NCBI RefSeq assembly: GCF_008831285.2
Contig: NC_045143.1
Coordinates: 25,815,662 to 25,879,661 of the forward strand
Direction of reading: 5' to 3'
Source: Nymphaea colorata
Taxonomy: Eukaryota; Streptophyta; Magnoliopsida; Nymphaeales; Nymphaeaceae
Length of the DNA stretch: 64,000 nt
The notes under the pieces are model-generated. The model was not told the origin of the DNA. It ran no database searches and saw only the letters and a program-made list of their open reading frames with translations. Of the stretch, positions 55,800 to 64,000 are shown piece after piece (within the stretch, counting starts at the first letter, position 1; each line of letters begins with the position of its first letter). Made by a program: the position numbers and the translations under genes.

Positions 55800-56543
55800 A
55801 CTTTTCTAAAGAGGCAAAAAAATTAGGCCACCATGGCAATGCATCGCACCAAAGGATGGGCAAGGAATCAGTCTATCCTTTCTGGATATTGGCCAAGGAT
55901 CAGCAGCAATCTGGGGCTTCAGAAAATATCAGGAGAGTATCCACTTCTACGTAGTTTGAGAATTGTACAATAAAGCATATTTGCTTGGCGTGATTGATTC
56001 ACTCCAAAATTTGCACTTGATTTGTTGATATTATAGTGAATCAAAGTCCTCCATGTGATCCTTGACCTTTTGTAAGCTCAAATTCTATCATTACCCCTTG
56101 ATCTGAGAAAACATTGAGTTCTAGTGATGCAGGTCGGATAGGGCAGGGCGCCTGGTGCTGCCAAAAAAGTGTGTAGTGGTATGTTACTGAAATTTTTGTT
56201 GTTGATTTTTCTGAAACTAAGACCATGTTAGACTTTTTCATCCTCTTATTTTGCCATATACTAGAGTGTCTAACTTGATTAGAGCTGCTTTTTTCCTTGG
56301 CCTTCCTTCAATCAAATTTGGTTTTTGGTACACTCATATGCTTGATTCTTATGCAATTCTTAATCTTGAATAGACATACTTCTCGGCAATTTCTCATCCT
56401 GAAGGACTGCCTCTTAGGATTCAGGATACGGAAAGGATTGGGTATATCAATTTCGATTTTGGGCAAATAATAACAGTAGGATGTATGTATTGGAAGGTGT
56501 AACATCATCATTCAGTCAAAGCAACAGCAAGCTGGTGCAATAG
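55800..56543 (+). pseudogene. VAL/HSI2-type pseudogene: pre-B3 exon and B3 domain (unit 2)
   Basis: The pre-B3 exon (to 55,950, before GTAGTT) reads RNQSILSGYWPRI, then QKISGEYP, matching the conserved (R)NQLLPRYWPRI..QQISG stretch before the VAL B3 domain. B3 exon one (56,077-56,178) keeps SSSDAGRIG but has a TGA upstream and a 5-base insertion after it. B3 exon two (56,374-56,543) reads [11 protein letters not shown] and then breaks by a 4-base loss. The one-base loss before the IQS-x-Q-x-Q-A-G-D block is shared with unit 1. The exon order continues that of 43,084-43,574 once the gypsy element is removed. Confidence 0.83.
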
Positions 56544-59500
56544 GTAATGTGTGCAGCCTGGTCCTTTCTTCTTGCTTGTGCATGCAATGCTTGGCACGCA
56601 AATAATTAAGAAGCCTCTCAATCATCCTTGTGTGTTTCTTTAAATTTACACTTTCCAAAGTTGAGTTACCTTTTTTTGCATATAAATCAGCAAATGATTG
56701 TGATTTCTGTTCAAGTCATCCAAACTTCACGGATTGACAAAGCTTTCTACCAGACATAGCACTACTATTTTTGAGTAGTATCCCATTTAATATAAGGCAA
56801 CTGGTGTTATGTTATTATAGGTCATACTGGAATGTAGTATCATGATCAGAATAGGTTCATAGCCCTATAACCATGTTATTTGGTCATAACTGTATAGGAG
56901 TTATGACCATATATATACTTATATGTGGTGGGCTGTATAAGTAAATGTACCCTATTTAGTACATATTTAGTTGAGTTTGGTTTCTAGCTAGACATACGAT
57001 AAGTTGGGATGATGTGGATGAGCAATAATAAGGAAACTAAGAGAGAACATGGGTAAGCACGTGATTTTATTTGTTTCCCTTATGGACCCAAATTCGAAGG
57101 GCATCGCACTTGATCCCCTCTCCTCACTCATGGGTCCTATTTCTCATCGCTGTTTAGGTAGTAGTTTTTTTGAAATGTGATTCTAGATTTTATTTGATTT
57201 GATTTTTTTCATTTACATAATCTTATACTAGCTAACTATTTCTTGTAGTCTTGCTACGTTTAGTTGTTTTAAAATGTTGGATATGGTTGAGAAGGCCCTA
57301 TGGTGTTTCTGGCACATAGCCATCTAACCATTCATCTTAACAATCTAACCATTCATCTTAACAACCCCCCATCTCCAGCATGTGGTAGATTTCCTTCTAT
57401 TTATCCCTCCTTCTTGTTTGCTCTTCTTAGCTGGCGTAAAGAATTTTCAAGTGTAAAAAGTGAGAGTAAGAGAAGGTGTTCCATCTTCAAGCATCATCGA
57501 GCACACTGTCCACCACACTGCTGGGTCCTCCATTGAACTTTCTCTTTACAGGTTGGGACTTGGTTCCATTTGGAATCGTGTTAAGGTCAGGTCTTATTGG
57601 TGAGTGTCAAACAGGTTTAGAGTCTTTAGACTTTGAGACCTAGGTTCAGTATGTATCTTTTTTTATGTTCCATGTGATTCCATCCAATGGTCGTGCTCAG
57701 TTTAGAGTTAGTTTCATGTAGTGTGTCAGTTAACTAGAGTCCTCATCATGTGAGACTATTGTTGAAGGTCAATTGTTCGGACTTTCTTCTTGTGGTGCTT
57801 GACTGGCCTTCTTTAGGTGCATATATAATTTGTAGTCTAATCCAGTGGGGACGGGTAGTTTTCTGATTTCATGCTTGCTTGAATCTTAGTTAAATTGGTT
57901 GGTGTCTGATTATTAAGTGTCATGTTTTCTTCCTTGAGCTTGTGATTTTGAATACGTATGTTAGTTGCGCATGGCATGGTTACACCGATTTATATTTAGA
58001 ATGTATATGAATATTGGAGCTGTTATGCCTTGGTATTTACTTTGTGTGTTTGTTTCTCTTCATTAGTCAAGCCTTTCTGAATGGGTCGAACCTAGTTAGT
58101 TAGCTGAATTATTTTGCAAACATATATTAGTCATCGATTTTTTTTTTCGTTATTTGCCTCTGTTCATTGACATTCCTTATATCATAAGCATTCAGTATTT
58201 TTGAAGGTCCTCTGTTTCCGTTGAGTCAATACAACATTTAGTTTTGGTATCAACTCTTTACAAAGACAGGTATAACCATGATTTGGCAAACCTATAAAAA
58301 CTACAAAAATCATTCTTTGTTTCAGAGTCAGAAGACTTACGACGTTCTGATTTGGTATAAAGTTGAATTTGGGTTTCATTGTTGGTTTGAAGTTTCTTGT
58401 GTGAAAATCAGCCGACAAAATTTCAATTTTTTTGCAACTTTGAGTTCTTTGATATATTGTTGTTAAACTTTTCGCTGTTTCTATTTTTCACAAACAAAAA
58501 TTTTGAAAACTGAGCTCTATTTCTTGTTTTTTGAATTCTATCTAGGAAACAGATTTTTCAATTTTACTTTTTACAAATTTTTTAGTGAAATTTTGTTGTT
58601 ATTATTATTATTGTTTATTTAAGGCTCTGTGTCCACATCAAAGCCAATACTCCAACCTACACAGTTTTAGACTTTTTCTTTATTGGGGAGAATTGTGATT
58701 TTGCATATATTTGTGTGTTATTCCTAGGAAGATTATCTAGTAAGGTTTTTGATTGCCTTATTGTGTTCGAGCCCTTCCTCACTTGGGTCTCCTCTAGAGT
58801 TAGCGCTCAAGCCTGTTCATGTCTATAAGAAGGAGTGGGCTGCCGTGCCACTAGGTCCTTGCTTTAGGATCTCAAGGCGTCACTCTTTCTTGGAGTCCTT
58901 GGTGAGTCTGAGGATAGGGATGTGGTGCGACCTCTAGGGTGAGAATACAGGGGGAGGCATAACGTGCATGGGTGCTTAGGGACTTGGTAGGGATTCAGCT
59001 TGGCTAGGTGGGTGCTAAAGGAGAGGGGCATGGAGGGGATGGGAGTGATTGAAGTCAGGGGGCTATACATGAGAGAGAGAGAGAGAGAGAGTGAAGGGGC
59101 TTGAATCTCCCTTGTGCATGTCCATCATTTTCTGTACAGCCAATCGAGTTTCTCTAAGTCGAACATGGATCCATTTGGTTGTCCTTATGAAATTTATGTT
59201 CTTTTTTGTGAAGAACACATTTTAAATTGAATTTTCTTGATGTTTTGAATTTTCTTCTTGTTGCCTTCTTAGCTGTAGTTCAATATAGTGGGGACGTGGT
59301 TCAGGGTAGTGCTCATGGTTCAGAATGCCATGCTTGTTGAGTCTTAGTTAAAGTAGTTGCAGTTTGATTGTTAACTGTCGTGTTCTCTTCATTGAGCTTG
59401 TGATTCTATTGCGGATACGTTAGTTGCACATGTCATGGCTATACCAGGTATAAAAGGATGCATGTGTATACTGGAGTTTTATAGTCATCTATATTTACTG

Positions 59501-59640
59501 CTACTTCTTCTACATCGGTATCTTCACATTGTTTTGTTTCTCACTTCAAGCCTCTTGAAAAGGCTAGCCCCTTTCTCTCTTGAGTACATAGGACACTTGA
59601 ATATGCTTTTGTGTGTGGGAGACTCTACCTGTCTTCATAA
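56544..59640 (+). other. Intron-like DNA between the VAL and GH2 remnants (unit 2)
   Basis: This is the counterpart of 21,052-24,270 with scattered small indels. A short duplication of ATCTAACCATTCATCTTAAC occurs at about 57,322-57,362 only in this unit. A single (GA)n-bearing 85-bp module lies at 59,022-59,107. I see no gene. Confidence 0.5.
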
Positions 59641-60076
59641 TTGTTGATGGTGTAGTAGAACAAGGAGGCAATAGGATGATCTATAAAAATTTGATCATTG
59701 GTTCTGCGTGCATTGTATTTTCTCCTAAAATTGGTAGCCGATTGAAAGGTGGTTATGAAGAAAGGGATTAGGAGCATTTTATCACCTCCTCCTATGCATC
59801 AATGTGTGAGTACAATTTTTCAAATTATGATCTTATGTTGTTTTTCAGGATTTGTGGATTAATTGGAAAACTTTAGATAGGGATTTGCATTTGAGTTTGT
59901 ACAATTAAACTTGTTTAGGTATGAAGCTCAATTTGTGATGGCACATGTACAGGGTTCATCTCTTTTTTTTTCCATTTTTTTATTGCAGGTAGTTGAATTT
60001 GGCATCCTTCATATATTTCTGCTATGTAATCTTGACATACTTTTAAAAATTTAAGTTATTCAACCGCTGTTTGTAG

Positions 60077-60316
60077 GACCTCTCAAGTATTGGTGCAAGA
60101 GAAGCAAAGTTGATGTGCTGGTTTCCTACTTAGCCACATGGAATGATGATGCTTTTTCTAGTTCTTTAGATAGTGTTGGCTATTGGGTTGAGGGCATGCC
60201 ATTTGTGCACTCATTGAGTGGTTACTGGAAATTTTATTTGGTAACTAGCCCCACAAGAACACCTATGAGGTTCTATGAGAGTACATTCGAAGATATAAAT
60301 TGCAAAGAGCTACCAG
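60077..60316 (+). pseudogene. Exon of a plant GH2 beta-galactosidase-like gene (unit 2)
   Basis: This is the 240-base counterpart of 24,729-24,968 with the same splice borders. It encodes PLKYWCKRSKVDVLVSYLA, WNDDAFSSSLDSVGYWVEG, LSGYWKFYLV and MRFYESTFEDIN. By my count about 12 bases differ from unit 1, and about 10 of these change the amino acid. The exon is open in both units although its neighbours are missing. In the intact family this region belongs to the N-terminal sugar-binding domain of a large lacZ-like enzyme. Isolation from any further GH2 exon makes function unlikely. Confidence 0.8.
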
Positions 60317-61513
60317 GTTTGTCTTTTTGTCTCATATGCAAATCAGTGGTAGAGTTAGAAAGTTGAGCCACAGGGCCACTGTCTTGTCATTTAGTAGAAT
60401 ATAAAATGTCATTACACATAAGATTTTCCTGAAACAGAAGATGTGTTTTAGATAATAGAATAACAAATTGCACTACTACCCAAAAATAACTTAATAAGTT
60501 AATGAACAATATAATTTTTAATGTCTTTTTTAAGACTCATTTTTAATATGACAGAAAGGTGATGCCACTTAACGGGCCTTCTTTTTGGGAGTTTGTCCCT
60601 ATAAAAGTTGACTTGATTTTTATATTTGTTGTAAAGAAAACTAAATCCACACTACAAGATGAAATTGCTTCCTGAAATGGATTTTCAATGAGAAGATGGG
60701 TGTTCACAAAAATTTGTCTACATCAAACTTTATGTGCAACTAGTAAAAAAGAAACACGGCAATTGTTATGCTCTCTTATAATTGCTATTCATTAAGAAAA
60801 CATTTTTCCTTTTTTAATATGGCAAATTTTGAAATGAGAAACTGCATGTGGGGCCTTTTCACATCCCAAGCCATGGGTGGCCCTGGCCCTGTCTACGATG
60901 TCAACTAATTTTATGTGATATTATTTTATACTTCTTGCTCCTTTGCCTATCCACCAAAAGTGGGAGTGGTCATTGTTTCTCTAAGCTTTACTAGTGTCAT
61001 GTTCACATATGTGACTACTTATCTTTCTATTGCTCTCATTCACTTATACTAAATTACTATGTTGACAAATACCTACACTTTCTGAGTTTTGCAAGGTGAC
61101 TGCCCTGTTCATAAATCCTACAACCTGTAAAGAATCTCGAGTCATGCCTATTCAGGTACTAAGGACTCGGATTGTTAATGTATGGCATGAGAGAGAGAGA
61201 GAGAGAGATTTCTAAATCTTCGTAAATGTTGTCTTCGCAAGTTTGTTCTAACTAGAACAGGGTAATCTTGCATAGCCAAGAAGAACGAGGTAATTCTATA
61301 TCATGCAATCACATGCTTTAAGACCTTGTTGTCTTTGATTTGGTATTTAAAATATTTGCGATCAAATAGTATTTGAGTATGCTTTGCATTTGTGACTTGT
61401 TTTTTTCTGTTGAATAAGAACACAAACTTTATATTTGCATTGTTAAAATTAGTTTGTAATGTCAGCACAAAGTTAACTTCGGATGTTCTTTATTTTTATG
61501 TTTCTTCGTGCAT

Positions 61514-61711
61514 TGGTGAACATTGACCATGTGAAGTCAACTTACCCAATTCACTAGCCCACCGTTTGCATTAGTTCTTGTAGTGCATTTTCAAGTAGTC
61601 CTCCTTGGAATGCTGGACTATGACCCCATATGCTTATTTTGCAGCCTTTGGCATTCATTTTCTTTCTATGTAGCCCACCATTTTCTTGACCTAAACATGC
61701 AACTTTTGCAG
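61514..61711 (+). other. 198-bp segment present only in unit 2, flanked by TGCA
   Basis: Unit 1 reads TTCGTGCAGAACTTGG (26,173 on) where unit 2 has CGTGCA, then 198 extra bases ending TTTTGCA, then GAACTTGG. The repeated TGCA at both ends suggests deletion by short homology in unit 1 or a small insertion in unit 2. No coding similarity is seen. Confidence 0.65.
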
Positions 61712-62490
61712 AACTTGGCAAACTCGACCTCCGAACTGGCTTCTTCACTTTGAGACAAATTAAAGTAGCCACATTGAACTTCGATGCTGTTGACATATGG
61801 AACTTTTCTTTATAAAATATCTACGGTAGTTAGTTTGTCATTGCTGTGGACGAGTATGGTGCAATGTTTAGATATTAACTATTCCATATTTCTGTGTATT
61901 GAATAAGTTTTTGTTCCTACTGATACAAGAAGGATGTAGGTGAAACCAACTAAATAGGCTACTGAGTGAGGCCTAGTTTGTGGATGGTACCCACGTTTCT
62001 TTTAGAAGCCTTCCTTCAGTTAATTATGATTTTGAGTCAAGCAAACCCCCTCCCACTAAAAACTGTTTTTTAGAGGGTCAAGTTGTTTTTACATGTATAT
62101 TGTATAATTCCCATTTTAACCATATGTAGTTAACAAACCAACAAGAAAATCTTGAAAATTAGTGTTATCTTCTCAACTGTTTTATTACATTTTTTCTACT
62201 TATATTTTATATTTGGCAATGCTTTCCTGAAAAATCTTGAAAATTGCATGTACATACTGATGTATGTGACTCCATGCTCGTGCAAACCTATAAGTAGCAG
62301 CTCTTTCACGAGTTTGCTGAACGTTTAGAGAGAATTGTGACAAAGATAGGTTGTTTACATATTTTCACCTGCTATGCCTGTGCATCTCATTGCAATGTAG
62401 CTTCTTTGCTAACTCATCTTTCTTTTCCTCGCATATTGTGCAGAACCTGAACACTATAAGCTGGTTGCTGAGGCAAAGTTCCCAGTAATT
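61712..62490 (+). other. Two small exon-like blocks of unknown gene (unit 2)
   Basis: This is the counterpart of 26,180-26,951. The first block reads ELGKLDLRTGFFTLRQIK (61,712-61,764) and the second EPEHYKLVAEAKFP (about 62,445-62,485), both with acceptor-like AG before and GTA after. Retention of the reading in both units argues for exon origin, but the family is unknown. Confidence 0.35.
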
Positions 62491-62529
62491 TTATATTTCA
62501 GTCCACATTCAAATTCATTTGTTGATATG

Positions 62530-62893
62530 TACAGTATAGTATAAAATATATACTTCATACATGTATTGTATATATGTTAACATATATCTATATACATATA
62601 TTAACATATCACATACTATATAAGTATACACATATCACATATATAATAGATATATTTTATATTCCACTTATATGTATATACCATTATATTATAGTATAAT
62701 ATAGTACATATGTACATACATATATAGTTTCAAATGTTATACATATTATGCATATACATACATATATATGTAATATGTTTATATATATGTTTATACATAT
62801 ATGTGTATATGTATATATGATGTCATACATTAATATGATTACACTTGTATATATCCATAGTATGTAACTGTGTTATATAGTATGCATCTATGT

Positions 62894-62925
<32 letters not shown>

Positions 62926-63120
62926 CACATTGTTTGTTATATATGTAATTTCATTTGTGTATAGTTTTAAATTTTTTATCAAGCTTACCTTAATCTCATC
63001 AAAATTCAAGGTTTTATTAAAAAGAGTAAATGGAGGGGGGGGAGGAGAGAGAGAGAGAGAGGAAGGAAAAAAAGAAGAGGAAAAGATAGGAGAAGGAAAA
63101 TAAGAAAAAAAACAAGAGAA
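62530..63120. repeat. AT-rich microsatellite region (unit 2)
   Basis: This is a shorter version of 26,985-28,200. It has (CA)n followed by (TA)n at about 62,895-62,925 and a GA/AAG-rich block at 63,030-63,110. About 860 bp present in unit 1 (27,634-28,490) are missing at the right end. Confidence 0.85.
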
Positions 63121-63596
63121 AAGAATAACAGATGCCACCAGGACTGTGCTTCCCATTCAGGCAACTGATGCAAGCTTCTTTTTTCAGTAAAATCTAGATT
63201 CCTAATGTAATCAAACCCTATTTTATAAATCTTTGCCCAAGCTTAAAACTTAATTATGCAAAAAGTTTGGAGTTTGAAACTTTAAAGTTTGATCATTGTT
63301 TATAAGTTATATTTTTTGCTGGCTAGTTGTTTCTTAACTTGCTACTTTGGCTCTCGTTTGCTTCGTGATATACTTTTGGGTCACTTACAGTTCATTTATT
63401 GGTTCCTACTTCCGAAAATTTGTAGGGGTCTCTCTACTCCCTCTCGATTCCATACTAACCCTGGTCCCAAGAACAGAGGCAAATGTGAATAAGTGCTTGG
63501 TGTTTTAACTAACTTGAAATAATTATGCTTTAGATAATTTATTCCTTATCATCCTGTTATGATGTTATCTGTTAATTTATTCCTGCTTGGGCACAG

Positions 63597-63657
63597 GCTT
63601 TGATGAAAACGAGCTAAAATGCATAGATAATGAAGAGACAGACAATGCAGCTCAAAG
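63597..63657 (+). pseudogene. Exon-like block with intact splice borders (unit 2/3 boundary)
   Basis: Sixty-one bases between TTGGGCACAG and GTTGATG read FDENELKCIDNEETDNAAQ. The same block at 28,904-28,964 has lost the acceptor. I do not recognise the protein. The block continues into the intron-rich conserved segment that opens each unit. Confidence 0.4.
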
Positions 63658-64000
63658 GTTGATGATTTTAATTGTTAATATGTTCATCGATTGGTTTCTC
63701 ATTTTGCATTCCTCTAGCACATGCCAATTTAGTGCTTCTATTAGAAATATATGCACATGAATAAGCATTTTATGCTTAAGTTGGTCATAAGAACTGTTTT
63801 TTCTTCTTGTGTTAAGTTAATTTCTTTTTTTCCCAAACTAATTACTTATTTACTCTCTAGTCTCTGCTTTCAAATGACATCATTCTGGTGTATCTTGCAA
63901 GCACGACATGTTCAGCGATTCATGTAAATTTGAAGTTCATTTCCTTCTTGTCTGCAATCTCCATTATGTTATTGTGTATTTCCCACATTAACTTACGACA
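63651..64000 (+). repeat. Segmental duplication unit 3 (start only)
   Basis: The last 350 bases match 12,427-12,777 and 28,958-29,308 with few differences (shared GGTTGATGATTTTAATTG, CTTGCAAGC, GACATGTTCAGCGATTCATG). The duplication therefore has at least three copies and continues past the window. Confidence 0.88.

Larger units (their letters stand above)
28958..63650 (+). repeat. Segmental duplication unit 2
   Basis: This is the second head-to-tail copy of the unit described at 12,427-28,957. It retains the 16.7 kb that unit 1 lost (32,371-49,037). It differs by a nested 3,585-bp solo LTR, by loss of the last part of the gypsy 5' LTR plus its flank (junction at 55,799), by loss of about 860 bp of AT-rich DNA (junction near 63,143), and by an extra 198 bp at 61,514-61,711. 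Correcting for these gives roughly 33 kb for both units. Confidence 0.9.

Noticed and set aside
12427-64000. A novel multi-gene functional system within the repeated unit
   Set aside because: All recognisable genes are fragments or retroelement remnants with disabling lesions. The repeated structure is explained by segmental duplication.
1-64000. CRISPR arrays, rRNA or tRNA genes
   Set aside because: No regularly spaced short repeats with unique spacers and no rRNA or tRNA signatures were seen. The tandem arrays present lie inside LTRs and have no unique spacers.

Overview
The window is nuclear DNA from a flowering plant. It is AT-rich and intron-rich, with long-LTR Ty3/gypsy and Ty1/copia retrotransposons primed by initiator tRNA-Met. 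It also carries decayed exons of plant-specific genes: a FAR1/FRS-type protein, a VAL/HSI2-type B3 factor and a plant family-2 glycoside hydrolase. I cannot place the species. There is one 100-base assembly gap (39,509-39,608). I found no gene that looks intact and complete.

Left part (1-12,425): a K/E/Q-rich coding fragment with three 23-residue repeats, a plant-mobile-domain-like fragment, a broken FAR1/MULE-type gene on the minus strand, a possible CACTA transposon terminus, and a decayed copia element (about 6,492-10,881). The copia element is cut off by a truncated long gypsy-type LTR (10,882-12,423).

Main structure (12,427-64,000): a head-to-tail tandem segmental duplication. Unit 1 is 12,427-28,957, unit 2 is 28,958-63,650, and unit 3 begins at 63,651 and runs off the window. 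The ancestral unit was about 33 kb. Its order was: intron-rich conserved segment; gypsy/copia mosaic; about 11 kb of spacer; N-terminal zinc-finger exons of a VAL-like gene; a minus-strand gypsy element inside that gene; VAL B3-domain exons; one exon of a GH2 beta-galactosidase-like gene; further exon-like blocks; an AT microsatellite. Unit 1 lost about 16.7 kb through a deletion with AACCT microhomology, which fuses the copia remnant (to 16,107) to the gypsy gag. Unit 2 keeps that interval but lost the end of its 5' LTR, gained a 3,585-bp solo LTR (51,952-55,536), and lost about 860 bp in the AT-rich part. Adding these events back gives nearly the same length for both units.

The gypsy copies A (16,093-20,229) and B (43,982-55,799) appear to descend from one insertion made before the duplication. 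The 5 bases outside the intact end of each are the same (GCATC at 20,230-20,234 and 43,977-43,981). The copia mosaic and a B3-domain frameshift are also shared by both units, so decay began before duplication. What I see is an evolutionary record of duplication, nested insertion and deletion. I see no evidence for a new functional system.
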